Part shown: positions 49,860-63,192 of the stretch, piece by piece
How positions within the stretch are numbered: position 1 is the stretch's first letter
How the letters are laid out: each line of letters opens with the position of its first letter
Assembly: GCF_029227915.1 (NCBI RefSeq)
Contig: NC_079887.1
Location: 4,774,001 to 4,838,000 of the forward strand
DNA from: Hydractinia symbiolongicarpus
Taxonomy: Eukaryota > Cnidaria > Hydrozoa > Anthoathecata > Hydractiniidae
DNA length: 64,000 nt
Direction of reading: 5' to 3'
Notes under the pieces: model-generated
The model's input: only the letters and a program-made list of their open reading frames with translations
The model's database searches: none
Told to the model about the DNA's origin: nothing
Program-made: the position numbers and the translations under genes

Positions 49860-50875
49860 AACCGCAATTTCCTGTAAATCCCGGGCTTGGCCCGTATAGT
49901 CGAATGTATACAAAGAAAGTACCCAGGGAGTAAACTCATTTCCCGAACGATTTTTCATTTTTTTTTTTCACCACTAAAACGCATGAGACTTGTAGTTTTC
50001 AAAAATGTTTTCATTTTTGATGAGACGCTTAATGAAAGAGGTTTAATCGCCGGCAAATAAACCCGCGATTTCCCGTAAATCCTGGGCTTGTCCCGTATAG
50101 TCGAACGTATACAAAGAAAGTATCCTGTGAGTAAACTCATTTCCAGAACGATTTTTTGAATTATCTTTTCACCACTAGAACGAATGAGACTTGTAGTTTT
50201 CAAAAATGTTTTCATTTTTGATGAGACGCTTAATGAACGAGGTTTAATCGACGGCAAACGAAAACCCGCGATTTCCCGTAAATCCCGGGTTTGGCCCGTT
50301 GAGTCGAATGTATACAAAGAAAGTACCCTGTGAGTAAACTCTTTTCCAGAACGATTTTTTAAATCATTTTTTCACCATTAAAACGCATGAGTTTTCTAGT
50401 TTTTCAAAAGTGTTTTCAATTTTGATGAGACGCTAAATAAAAGAAGTTTAATCGCCAGCAAACGAAAAACCGCCATTTCCCGTAAACCCCGGACTCGGCC
50501 TGTATAGTCAAAAGTATACAAAGGAAGTACTCAGGCAGTAAACTCATTTCCCGAACGATTTTTTAAATCATTTTTTCTCTACTAAAGCGCATGAGACTTT
50601 CAGTTTTCAAAAGTGTTTTCAATTTTGATGAGACGGTAAATAAAAGAAGTTTAATCGCCGACAAACGAAAACCCGCGATTTCCCGTAAATCCCAGGTTTG
50701 GCCCGTGTAGTCGAATGTATACAAAGAAAGTACCCTGTGAGTAAACTCATTTCCCGAACGATTTTTTAAATTATTTTTTCACCACTAAAACGCATAAGAC
50801 TTGTAGTTTTCAGAAATGTTTTCATTTTTGATGAGACGCTTAATGAAAGTGGTTTGTTCGCCGGCAAACGAAAAC
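49860..50875 (+). repeat. Block H, copy 2 (~1,012 bp)
   Basis: Repeats block H at +1,216 and then switches at about 50,460 to CGCCATTTCC and a-prime sequence. The copy is one monomer shorter than copy 1. Confidence 0.82.
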
Positions 50876-51950
50876 CGCAATTTCCTGTAAATCCCGGGCT
50901 TGGCCCGTATAGTCGAATGTATACAAAGAAAGTACCCAGGGAGTAAACTCATTTCCCGAACGATTTTTCATTTTTTTTTTCACCACTAAAACGCATGAGA
51001 CTTGTAGTTTTCAAAAATGTTTTCATTTTTGATGAGACGCGTAATGAAAGAGGTTTAATCGCCGGCAAATAAACCCGCGATTTCCCGTAAATCCTGGGCT
51101 TGTCCCGTATAGTCGAACGTATACAAAGAAAGTATCCTGTGAGTAAACTCATTTCCAGAACGATTTTTTGAATTATCTTTTCACCACTAGAACGAATGAG
51201 ACTTGTAGTTTTCAAAAATGTTTTCATTTTTGATGAGACGCTTAATGAACGAGGTTTAATCGACGGCAAACGAAAACCCGCGATTTCCCGTAAATCCCGG
51301 GTTTGGCCCGTTGAGTCGAATGTATACAAAGAAAGTACCCTGTGAGTAAACTCTTTTCCAGAACGATTTTTTAAATCATTTTTTCACCATTAAAACGCAT
51401 GAGTTTTCTAGTTTTTCAAAAGTGTTTTCAATTTTGATGAGACGCTAAATAAAAGAAGTTTAATCGCCAGCAAACGAAAACCCACGAGTTCCCGTAAATC
51501 CCGGGTTTGGCCCGTGTAGTCGAATGTATACAAAGAAAGTACCCAGGAAGTAAACTCATTTTCCGAACGATTTTTTAAATTATTTTTTCACCACTAAAAC
51601 GCATGAGACTTGTAGTTTTCAGAAATGTTTTCATTTTTGATGAGACGCTTAATGAAAGTGGTTTATTCGCCGGCAAACGAAAACCCGCGATTTCCCGTAA
51701 ATCCCGGGCTTGGCCCGTATAGTCGAATGTATACAAAGAAAGTACCCTGTGAGTAAACATATTTCCAAAACGATTTTTTAAATTATCTTTTCACCACTAA
51801 AACGCATGAGACTTGTAGTTTTCAAAAATGTTTTCATCTTTGATGAGACGCTGAATAAAAGAAATTTAATCGCCGGCAAACGAAAAACCGCCATTTCCCG
51901 TAAACCCCGGACTCCGCCTGTATAGTCAAAAGTATACAAAGGAAGTACTC
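50876..51950 (+). repeat. Block H, copy 3
   Basis: Same opening (AAAACCGCAATTTCCTG at about 50,872). It follows copy 1 in keeping the c-class CACGAGTTCCCG monomer, then continues as d and e classes. One private change is GAGACGCGTAATG near 51,035. Confidence 0.8.
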
Positions 51951-54900
51951 AGGCAGTAAACACATTTCCGGAACGATTTTTTAAATCATTTTTTCTCTAC
52001 TAAAGCGCATGAGACTTTCAGTTTTCAAAAGTGTTTTCAATTTTGATGAGACGGTAAATAAAAGAAGTTTAATCGCCGACAAACGAAAACCCGCGATTTC
52101 CCGTAAATCCCAGGTTTGGCCCGTGTAGTCGAATGTATACAAAGAAAGTACCCTGTGAGTAAACTCATTTCCAGAACGATTTTTTAAATTATCTTTTCAC
52201 CACTAAAACACTTGAGACTTGTAGTTTTCAAAAATGTTTTCATTGTTGATGAGACGCTGAATAAAAGAAGTTTAATCGCCGGCAAACGAAAACCCACGAG
52301 TTCCCGTAAATCCCGGGTTTGGCCCGTGTAGTCGAATGTATACAAAGAAAGTACCCAGGAAGTAAACTCATTTCCCGAACGATTTTTTAAATTATTTTTT
52401 CACCACTAAAACGCATAAGACTTGTAGTTTTCAGAAATGTTTTCATTTTTGATGAGACGCTTAATGAAAGTGGTTTATTCGCCGGCAAACGAAAACCCGC
52501 GATTTCCCGTAAATCCCGGGCTTGGCCCGTATAGTCGAATGTATACAAAGAAAGTACCCTGTGAGTAAACTTATTTCCAAAACGATTTTTTAAATTATCT
52601 TTTCACCACTAAAACGCATGAGACTTGTAGTTTTCAAAAATGTTTTCATCTTTGATGAGACGCTGAATAAAAGAAATTTAATCGCCGGCAAACGAAAACC
52701 CGCCATTTCCCGTAAACCCCGGACTCGGCCTGTATAGTCAAAAGTATACAAAGGAAGTACTCAGGCAGTAGACTCATTTCCCGAACGATTTTTTAAATCA
52801 TTTTTTCTCTACTAAAGCGCATGAGACTTTCAGTTTTCAAAAGTGATTTCATTTTTGATGAGACGCTTAATGAACGAGGTTTAATCGCCGGCAAACGAAA
52901 ACCCGCGATTTCCCGTAAATCCCGGGTTTGGCCCGTGTAGTAGAATGTATACAAAGAAAGTACCCTGTGAGTAAACTCTTTTCCAGAACGATTTTTTAAA
53001 TTATCTTTTCACCACTAAAACGCATGAGACTTGTAGTTTTCAAAAATGTTTTCATTTTTGATGAGACGCTGAATAAAAAACGTTTAATCGCCGGCAAACG
53101 AAAACCTGCGATTTTCCGTAAATCCCGGACTCGGCCCGTATAGTCAAAAGTATACAAAGAAAGTACCCAGGGAGTAAACTCATTTCCCCAACGATTTTTT
53201 AAATTATTATTTCACCACTAAAGCCCATGAGACTTGTAGTTTTTAAAAATGTTTTCATTTTTGATGAGACGCTGAATAAAAGGAATTTAATAGCCGGTAA
53301 ACGAAAAGCCGCGATTTCCCGTAAATCCCGGACTCGGCCCGTATAGTCAAAAGTATACAAAGAAAGTACCCAGGGAATAAACTCATTTCCCGAACAATTT
53401 TTTAAATTATTATTTCACCACTAAAGCCCATGAGACTTGTAGATTTTAAAAATGTTTTCATTTTTGATGAGACGCTGAATAAAAGGAGTTTAAGCGCCTG
53501 CAAACGAAAACCCGCCATTTCCCGTAAACCCCGGACTCGGCCTGTATAGTCAAAAGTATACAAAGGAAGTACCCAGGGAATAAACTCATTTCCCGAACAA
53601 TTTTTTAAATTATTATTTCACCACTAAAGCCCATGAGACTTGTAGATTTTAAAAATGTTTTCATTTTTGATGAGACGCTGAATAAAAGGAGTTTAAGCGC
53701 CGGCAAACGAAAACCCGCGATTTCCCGTAAATCCCGGACTCGGCCAGTATAGTCTAAAGTATACAAAGAAAGTACCCAGGGAGTAAACTCATTTCCCGAA
53801 CGATTTTTTAAATTATTTTTTCACCACTAAAACGCATGAGACTTGTAGTTTTCAGAAATGTTTTCATCTTTAATGAGACGCTGAATAAAAGAAATTTAAT
53901 CGCCGGCAAACGAAAACCCGCCATTTCCCGTAAACCCCGGACTCGGCCTGTATAGTCAAAAGTATACAAAGGAAGTACTCAGGCAGTAAACTCATTTCCC
54001 GAACGATTTTTTAAATCATTTTTTCTCTACTAAAGCGCATGAGACTTTCAGTTTTCAAAAGTGTTTTCAATTTTGATGAGACGGTAAATAAAAGAAGTTT
54101 AATCGCCGACAAACGAAAACCCGCGATTTCCCGTAAATCCCAGGTTTGGCCCGTGTAGTCGAATGTATACAAAGAAAGTACCCTGTGAGTAAACTCATTT
54201 CCAGAACGATTTTTTAAATTATCTTTTCACCACTAAAACACTTGAGACTTGTAGTTTTCAAAAATGTTTTCATTGTTGATGAGACGCTGAATAAAAGAAG
54301 TTTAATCGCCGGCAAACGAAAACCCACGAGTTCCCGTAAATCCCGGGTTTGGCCCGTGTAGTCGAATGTATACAAAGAAAGTACCCAGGAAGTAAACTCA
54401 TTTCCCGAACGATTTTTTAAATTATTTTTTCACCACTAAAACGCATAAGACTTGTAGTTTTCAGAAATGTTTTCATTTTTGATGAGACGCTTAATGAAAG
54501 TGGTTTATTCGCCGGCAAACGAAAACCCCCGATTTCCCGTAAAGCCCGGGTTTGGCCCGTATAGTCGAATAAATACAAAAAAAGTACCCTGTGAGTAAAC
54601 TTATTTCCAAAACGATTTTTTAAATTATCTTTTCACCACTAAAACGCATGAGACTTGTAGTTTTCAAAAATGTTTTCATCTTTGATGAGACGCTGAATAA
54701 AAGAAATTTAATCGCCGGCAAACGAAAACCCGCCATTTCCCGTAAACCCCGGACTCGGCCCGTATAGTCAAAAGTATACAAAGAAAGTACCCAGGGAGTA
54801 AACTCATTTCCCCAACGATTTTTTAAATTATTATTTCACCACTAAAGCCCATGAGACTTGTAGTTTTTAAAATTGTTTTCATTTTTGATGAGACGCTGAA

Positions 54901-56573
54901 TAAAAGGAATTTAATCGCCGGTAAACGAAAAGCCGCGATTTCCCGTAAATCCCGGACTCGGCCCGTATAGTCAAAAGTATACAAAGAAAGTACCCAGGGA
55001 ATAAACTCATTTCCCGAACAATTTTTTAAATTATTATTTCACCACTAAAGCCCATGAGACTTGTAGATTTTAAAAATGTTTTCATTTTTGATGAGACGCT
55101 GAATAAAAGGAGTTTAAGCGCCTGCAAACGAAAACCCGCCATTTCCCGTGAATCCCGGACTCGGCCCGTATAGTCAAAAGTATACAAAGAAAATACCCAG
55201 GGAGTAAACTCATTTCCCAAACGATTTTTTAAATAATTTTTTCTCTACTAAAGTGCATGAGACTTTCAGTTTTCAAAAGTGTTTTCCTTTTTGATGAGAC
55301 GCTGAATAAAAGAAGTTCAATCGCCGGCAAACGAAAACCCGTGATTTTCCGTAATTCCCGGGCTTAGCCCGTATAGTCGAATGTAAATAAAGAAAGTACC
55401 CAGGTAGTGAACTGATTTCCCGAACGATTTTTCAAATTATTTCTGCACCACTAGAACGAATGAGACTTGTAGTGTTCAAAAATGTTTTCATTTTTGATGG
55501 GACGCTTAATGAACAAGGTTTAATCGACGGCAAACGAAAACCCGCGATTTCCCGTAAATCCCGGGTTTGGCCCGTTGAGTCGAATGTATACAAAGAAAGT
55601 ACCCTGTGAGTAAACTCTTTTCCAGAACGATTTTTTAAATCATTTTTTCACCACTAAAACGCATGAGACTTCTAGTTTTCAAAAGTGTTTTCAATTTTGA
55701 TGAGACGCTAAATAAAAGAAGTTTAAGCGCCAGCAAACGAAAACCCACGAGTTCCCGTAAATCCCGGGTTTGGCCCGTGTAGTCGAATGTATACAAAGAA
55801 AGTACCCAGGAAGTAAACTCAGTTCCCGAACGATTTTTTAAATTATTTTTTCACCACTAAAACGCATGAGACTTGTAGTTTTTAGAAATGTTTTCATTTT
55901 TGATGAGACGCTTAATGAAAGTGGTTTATTCGCCGGCAAACGAAAACCCGCGATTTTCCGTAAATCCCGGGCTTGGCCCGTATAGTCGAATGTATACAAA
56001 GAAAGTACCCTGTGAGTAAACTTATTTCCAAAACGATTTTTCAAATTATCTTTTCACCACTAAAACGCATGAGACTTGTAGTTTTCAAAAATGTTTTCAT
56101 CTTTGATGAGACGCTGAATAAAAGAAATTTAATCGCCGGCAAACTAAAACCCGCCATTTCCCGTAAACCCCAGGTTTGGCCTGTGTAGTCGAATGTATAC
56201 AAAGAAAGTACCCTGTGAGTAAACTCATTTCCAGAACGATTTTTTAAATTATCTTTTCACCACTAAAACACTTGAGACTTGTAGTTTTCAAAAATGTTTT
56301 CATTGTTGATGAGACGCTGAATAAAAGAAGTTTAATTGCCGGCAAACGAAAACCTGCGATTTCCCGTAAATCCCGGACTCGGCCCGTATAGTCAAAAGTA
56401 TACAAAGAAAGTACCCAGGGAGTAAACTCATTTCCCGAACGATTTTTTAAATTATTTCTGCACCACTAGAACGAATGAGACTTGTAGTTTTCAAAAATGT
56501 TTTCATTTTTGATGAGACGCTGAATAAAAGGAGTTTAAGCGCCGGCAAACGAAAACCCGCAATTTCCCGTAAA
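51951..56573 (+). repeat. Mixed type II region with imported blocks
   Basis: About 51,970-52,830 parallels 38,970-39,830 at offset about 12,998, including the rare GCAGTAGACTC. About 52,840-53,220 parallels 26,380-26,760 at offset about 26,459, with rare GTGTAGTAGAATG and AATAAAAAACGTTTAATCG. About 53,220-53,500 and 54,790-55,200 carry GCCCATGAG monomers like those at 24.3-24.9 kb. No non-satellite sequence is seen. Confidence 0.78.
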
Positions 56574-56665
56574 TCCCGGACTCGGCCAGTATAGTGTAAA
56601 GTATACAAAGAAAGTACCCAGGTAGTAAACTCATTTCCCGAACGATTTTTTAAATTATTTTTTCA

Positions 56666-56815
56666 CCACTAAAACGCATGAGACTTTTAGTTTTCAGAAA
56701 TGTTTTCATCTTTGATGAGACGCTGAATAAAAGAAGTTTAATCGTCAAAAGTATACAAAGGAAGTACTCAGGCAGTAAACTCATTTCCCAAACGATTTTT
56801 TAAATCATTTTTTCT
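56666..56815 (+). repeat. 150-bp short monomer, occurrence 1
   Basis: AAGTTTAATCG joins directly to TCAAAAGTATAC. About 53 bp of the GC-rich section are missing, including the CCCGCG and CCCGGG parts. A TCG-like overlap at the ends suggests microhomology. Confidence 0.9.
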
Positions 56816-57830
56816 CTACTAAAGCGCATGGGACTTTCAGTTTTCAAAAGTGTTTTCATTTTTGATGAGACGCTGAATAAAAGAAGTTCAATCGCCGGCA
56901 AACGAAAACCCGTGATTTTCCGTAAATCCCGGGCTTAGCCCGTATAGTCGAATGTATATAAAGAAAGTACCCAGGTAGTAAACTGATTTCCCGAACGATT
57001 TTTCAAATTATTTCTGCACCACTAGAACGAATGAGACTTGTAGTTTTCAAAAATGTTTTCATTTTTGATGAGACGCTTAATGAACGAGGTTTAATCGACG
57101 GCAAACGAAAACCCGCGATTTCCCGTAAATCCCGGGTTTGGCCCGTTGAGTCGAATGTATACAAAGAAAGTACCCTGTGAGTAAACTCTTTTCCAGAACG
57201 ATTTTTTAAATCATTTTTTCACCACTAAAACGCATGAGACTTCTAGTTTTCAAAAGTGTTTTCAATTTTGATGAGACGCTAAATAAAAGAAGTTTAATCG
57301 CCAGCAAACGAAAACCCACGAGTTCCCGTAAATCCCGGGTTTGGCCCGTGTAGTCGAATGTATACAAAGAAAGTACCCAGGAAGTAAACTCATTTCCCGA
57401 ACGATTTTTTAAATTATTTTTTCACCACTAAAACGCATGAGACTTGTAGTTTTTAGAAATGTTTTCATTTTTGATGAGACGCTTAATGAAAGTGGTTTAT
57501 TCGCTGGCAAACGAAAACCCGCGATTTCCCGTAAATCCCGGGCTTGGCCCGTATAGTCGAATGTATACAAAGAAAGTACCCTGTCAGTAAACTTATTTCC
57601 AAAACGATTTTTTAAATTATCTTTTCACCACTAACACGCATGAGACTTGTAGTTTTCAAAAATGTTTTCATCCTTGATGAGACGCTGAATAAAAGAAATT
57701 TAATTGCCGGCAAACGAAAACCTGCGATTTCCCGTAAATCCCGGACTCGGCCCGTATAGTCAAAAGTATACAAAGAAAGTACCCAGGGAGTAAATTGATT
57801 TCCCGAACGATTTTTCAAATTATTTCTGCA

Positions 57831-58012
57831 CCACTAGAACGAATGAGACTTGTCGTTTTCAAAAATGTTTTCATTTTTGATGAGATGCTGAATAAACGAA
57901 AACCCGCAATTTTCCCTATATCCCGGACTCGGCCTGTATAATCAAAAGTATACAAAGAAAGTACCCAGGGAGTAAACTCATTTCCCGAACGATTTTTTAA
58001 ATTATTTCTGCA
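57831..58012 (+). repeat. 182-bp short monomer, occurrence 1
   Basis: GCTGAATAAACGAAAACCCG replaces GCTGAATAAAAGAAG...GGCAAACGAAAACCCG. Twenty-one bases are missing between repeated AAA. The CCAC-to-CCAC spacing is 182. Confidence 0.92.
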
Positions 58013-58326
58013 CCACTAGAACGAATGAGACTTGTAGTTTTCAAAAATGTTTTCATTTTTGATGAGACGCTTATTGAACGAGGTTTAATCGCCGGCAAAC
58101 GAAAACCCGCGATTTCCCGTAAATCCCGGGTTCGGCCCGTTGAGTCGAATGTATACAAAGAAAGTACCCTGTGAGTAAAATCATTTCCAGAACGATTTTT
58201 TAAATCATTTTTTCACCACTAAAACACATGAGACTTCTAGTTTTCAAAAGTGTTTTCAATTTTGATGAGACGCTAAATAAAAGAAGTTTAATCGCCAGCA
58301 AACGAAAACCCACGAGTTTCCGTAAA

Positions 58327-59895
58327 TCCCGGACTCGGCCAGTATAGTCTAAAGTATACAAAGAAAGTACTCAGGTAGTAAACTCATTTCCCGAACGATT
58401 TTTTAAATTATTTTTTCACCACTAAAACGCATGAGACTTGTAGTTTTCAGAAATGTTTTCATCTTTGATGAGACGCTGAATAAAAGAAGTTTAATCGTCA
58501 AAAGTATACAAAAGAAGTACTCAGGCAGTAAACTCATTTCCCAAACGATTTTTTAAATCATTTTTTCTCTACTAAAGCGCATGGGACTTTCAGTTTTCAA
58601 AAGTGTTTTCATTTTTGATGAGACGCTGAATAAAAGAAGTTCAATCGCCGGCAAACGAAAACCCGTGATTTTCCGTAAATCCCGGGCTTAGCCCGTGTAG
58701 TCGAATGTATATAAAGAAAGTACCCAGGTAGTAAACTGATTTCCCGAACGATTTTTCAAATTATTTCTGCACCACTAGAACGAATGAGACTTGTAGTTTT
58801 CAAAAATGTTTTCATTTTTGATGACACGCTTAATGAACGAGGTTTAATCGACGGCAAACGAAAACCCGCGATTTCCCGTAAATCCCGGGTTTGGCCCGTT
58901 GAGTCGAATGTATACAAAGAAAGTACCCTGTGAGTAAACTCTTTTCCAGAACGATTTTTTAAATCATTTTTTCACCACTAAAACGCATGAGACTTCTAGT
59001 TTTCAAAAGTGTTTTCAATTTTGATGAGACGCTAAACAAAAGAAGTTTAATCGCCAGCAAACGAAAACCCACGAGTTCCCGTAAATCCCGGGTTTGGCCC
59101 GTGTAGTCGAATGTATACAAAGAAAGTACCCAGGAAGTAAACTCATTTCCCGAACGATTTTTTAAATTATTTTTTCACCACTAAAACGCATGAGACTTGT
59201 AGTTTTTAGAAATGTTTTCATTTTTGATGAGACGCTTAATGAAAGTGGTTTATTCGCTGGCAAACGAAAACCCGCGATTTCCCGTAAATCCCGGGCTTGG
59301 CCCGTATAGTCGAATGTATACAAAGAAAGTACCCTGTGAGTAAACTTATTTCCAAAACGATTTTTTAAATTATCTTTTCACCACTAAAACGCATGAGACT
59401 TGTAGTTTTCAAAAATGTTTTCATCTTTGATGAGATGCTTAATAAAAGAAATTTAATCGCCGGCAAACGAAAACCTGCGATTTCCCGTAAATCCCGGACT
59501 TGGCCCGTATAGTCAAAAGTATACAAAGAAAGTACCCAGGGAGTAAATTGATTTCCCGAACGATTTTTTAAATTATTTCTGCACCACTAGAACGAATGAG
59601 ACTTGTAGTTTTCAAAAATGTTTTCATTTTTGATGAGACGCTTAATGAACGAGGTTTAATCGCCGGCAAACGAAAACCCGCGATTTCCCGTAAATCCCGG
59701 GTTCGGCCCGTTGAGTCGAATGTATACAAAGAAAGTACCCTGTGAGTAAACTCATTTCCAGAACGATTTTTTAAATCATTTTTTCACCTCTAAAACGCAT
59801 GAGACTTCTAGTTTTCAAAAGTGTTTTCAATTTTGATGAGACGCTAAATAAAAGAAGTTTAATCGCCAGCAAACGAAAACCCACGAGTTCCCGTA
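58327..59895 (+). repeat. Tandem segmental duplication I, copy 2
   Basis: Follows copy 1 at +1,753 but lacks the 182-bp monomer found in copy 1 at 57,831-58,012. It overlaps the start of the next repeat, which begins near 59,580. Confidence 0.83.
58419..58568 (+). repeat. 150-bp short monomer, occurrence 2
   Basis: The same joint as at 56,741, at +1,753; copied by duplication I. Confidence 0.9.
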
Positions 59896-61386
59896 AATCC
59901 CGGGTTTGGCCCGTGTAGTCGAATGTATACAAAGAAAGTACCCAGGAAGTACACTCATTTCCCGAACGATTTTTTAAATTATTTTTTCACCACTAAAACG
60001 CATGAGACTTGTAGTTTTCAGAAATGTTTTCATTTTTGATGAGACGCTTAATGAAAGTGGTTTATTCGCCGGCAAACGAAAACCCGCGATTTCCCGTAAA
60101 TCCCGGGCTTGGCCCGTATAGTCGAATGTATATAAAGAAAGTACCCAGGGAGTAAACTGATTTCCCGAACGATTTTTCAAATTATTTCTGCACCACTAGA
60201 ACGAATGAGACTTGTAGTTTTCAAAAATGTTATCATTTTTGATGAGACGCTTAATGAAAGAGGTTTAATCGCCGGCAAACGGAAACCCGCGATTTCCCGT
60301 AAATCCCAGGTTTGGCCCGTGTAGTTCAATGTATACAAAGAAAGTACCCTGTGAGTAAATTCATTTCCAAAACGATTTTTTAAATTATCTTTTCACCACT
60401 AAAACACTTGAGACTTGTAGTTTTTAAAAATGTTTTCATTGTTGATGAGACGCTGAATAAAAGAAGTTTAATTGCCGGCAAACGAAAACCTGCGATTTCC
60501 CGTAAATCCCGGACTCGGCCCGTATAGTCAAAAGTATACAAAGAAAGTACCCAGGGAGTAAATTGATTACCCAAACGATTTTTCAAATTATTTCTGCACC
60601 ACTAGAACGAATGAGACTTGTCGTTTTCAAAAATGTTTTCATTTTTGATGAGACGCTGAATAAACGAAAACCCGCAATTTTCCCTATATCCCGGACTCGG
60701 CCTGTATAGTCAAAAGTATACAAAGAAAGTACCCAGGGAGTAAACTCATTTCCCGAACGATTTTTTAAATTATTTCTGCACCACTAGAACGAATGAGACT
60801 TGTAGTTTTCAAAAATGTTTTCATTTTTGATGAGACGCTTAATGAACGAGGTTTAATCGCCGGCAAACGAAAACCCGCGATTTCCCGTAAATCCCGGGTT
60901 TGGCCCGTTGAGTCGAATGTATACAAAGAAAGTACCCTGTGAGTAAACTCATTTCCAGAACGATTTTTTAAATCATTTTTTCACCACTAGAACGCATGAG
61001 ACTGCTAGTTTTCAAAAGTGTTTTCAATTTTGATGAGACGCTAAATAAAAGAAGTTTAATCGCCGGCAAACGAAAACGCACGAGTTCCCGTAAACCCCGG
61101 ACTCAGCCTGTATAGTCAAAAGTATACAAAGGAAGTACTCAGGCAGTAAACTCATTTCATGAACGATTTTTTAAATCATTTTTTCTCTACTAAAGCGCAT
61201 GAAACTTTCAGTTTTCAAAAGTGTTTTCATTTTTGATGAGACGCTGAATAAAAGAAGTTCAATTGCCGGCAAACGAAAACCCGCGATTTTCCGTAAATCC
61301 CGGGCTTAGCCCGTATAGTCGAATGTATATAAAGAAAGTACCCAGGTAGTAAACTGATTTCCCGAACGATTTTTCAAATTATTTCT
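59581..61386 (+). repeat. Higher-order repeat J, copy 1 (1,806 bp)
   Basis: The period of 1,806 equals nine monomers less the 21-bp deletion in one of them. Markers include GGTTCGGCCCGTTGAG, AAGTACACTC, AATGTTATCATT, GACTGCTAG and ATTTCATGAACG. Confidence 0.9.
60599..60780 (+). repeat. 182-bp short monomer, occurrence 2
   Basis: The same deletion as at 57,891, now at 60,659, with 182-bp spacing. It lies in 1.8-kb repeat J copy 1. Confidence 0.92.
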
Positions 61387-63192
61387 GCACCACTAGAACG
61401 AATGAGACTTGTAGTTTTCAAAAATGTTTTCATTTTTGATGAGACGCTTAATGAACGAGGTTTAATCGCCGGCAAACGAAAACCCGCGATTTCCCGTAAA
61501 TCCCGGGTTCGGCCCGTTGAGTCGAATGTATACAAAGAAAGTACCCTGTGAGTAAACTCATTTCCAGAACGATTTTTTAAATCATTTTTTCACCACTAAA
61601 ACGCATGAGACTTCTAGTTTTTAAAAGTGTTTTCAATTTTGATGAGACGCTAAATAAAAGAAGTTTAATCGCCAGCAAACGAAAACCCACGAGTTCCCGT
61701 AAATCCCGGGTTTGGCCCGTGTAGTCGAATGTATACAAAGAAAGTACCCAGGAAGTACACTCATTTCCCGAACGATTTTTTAAATTATTTTTTCACCACT
61801 AAAACGCATGAGACTTGTAGTTTTCAGAAATGTTTTCATTTTTGATGAGACGCTTAATGAAAGTGGTTTATTCGCCGGCAAACGAAAACCCGCGATTTCC
61901 CGTAAATCCCGGGCTTGGCCCGTATTGTCGAATGTATATAAAGAAAGTACCCAGGGAGTAAACTGATTTCCCGAACGATTTTTCAAATTATTTCTGCACC
62001 ACTAGAACGAATGAGACTTGTAGTTTTCAAAAATGTTAGCATTTTTGATGAGACGCTTAATGAAAGAGGTTTAATCGCCGGCAAACGGAAACCCGCGATT
62101 TCCCGTAAATCCCAGGTTTGGCCCGTGTAGTTCAATGTATACAAAGAAAGTACCCTGTGAGTAAATTCATTTCTAAAACGATTTTTTAAATTATCTTTTC
62201 ACCACTAAAACACTTGAGACTTGTAGTTTTTAAAAATGTTTTCATTGTTGATGAGACGCTGAATAAAAGAAGTTTAATTGCCGGCAAACGAAAACCTGCG
62301 ATTTCCCGTAAATCCCGGACTCGGCCCGTATAGTCAAAAGTATACAAAGAAAGTACCCAGGGAGTAAATTGATTACCCAAACGATTTTTCAAATTATTTC
62401 TGCACCACTAGAACGAATGAGACTTGTCGTTTTCAAAAATGTTTTCATTTTTGATGAGACGCTGAATAAACGAAAACCCGCAATTTTCCCTATATCCCGG
62501 ACTCGGCCTGTATAGTCAAAAGTATACAAAGAAAGTACCCAGGGAGTAAACTCATTTCCCGAACGATTTTTTAAATTATTTCTGCACCACTAGAACGAAT
62601 GAGACTTGTAGTTTTCAAAAATGTTTTCATTTTTGATGAGACGCTTAATGAACGAGGTTTAATCGCCGGCAAACGAAAACCCGCGATTTCCCGTAAATCC
62701 CGGGTTTGGCCCGTTGAGTCGAATGTATACAAAGAAAGTACCCTGTGAGTAAACTCATTTCCAGAACGATTTTTTAAATCATTTTTTCACCACTAGAACG
62801 CATGAGACTGCTAGTTTTCAAAAGTGTTTTCAATTTTGATGAGACGCTAAATAAAAGAAGTTTAATCGCCGGCAAACGAAAACGCACGAGTTCCCGTAAA
62901 CCCCGGACTCAGCCTGTATAGTCAAAAGTATACAAAGGAAGTACTCAGGCAGTAAACTCATTTCATGAACGATTTTTTAAATCATTTTTTCTCTACTAAA
63001 GCGCATGAGACTTTCAGTTTTCAAAAGTGTTTTCATTTTTGATGAGACGCTGAATAAAAGAAGTTCAATTGCCGGCAAACGAAAACCCGCGATTTTCCGT
63101 AAATCCCGGGCTTAGCCCGTATAGTCGAATGTATATAAAGAAAGTACCCAGGTAGTAAACTGATTTCCCGAACGATTTTTCAAATTATTTCT
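61387..63192 (+). repeat. Higher-order repeat J, copy 2 (1,806 bp)
   Basis: Only a few differences from copy 1 are visible: GTATTGTCG against GTATAGTCG, AATGTTAGCATT against AATGTTATCATT, TTTCTAAAACG against TTTCCAAAACG, and GCATGAGACTTTCAG against GCATGAAACTTTCAG. It is therefore among the youngest repeats in the window. Confidence 0.9.
62405..62586 (+). repeat. 182-bp short monomer, occurrence 3
   Basis: The same deletion at 62,465, exactly 1,806 bp after occurrence 2. It lies in repeat J copy 2. Confidence 0.92.

Larger units (their letters stand above)
56574..58326 (+). repeat. Tandem segmental duplication I, copy 1 (1,753 bp)
   Basis: CTCGGCCAGTATAGT (56,581) and the shortened ATCGTCAAAAG joint (56,741) recur at exactly +1,753 (58,334 and 58,494). 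Confidence 0.87.
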
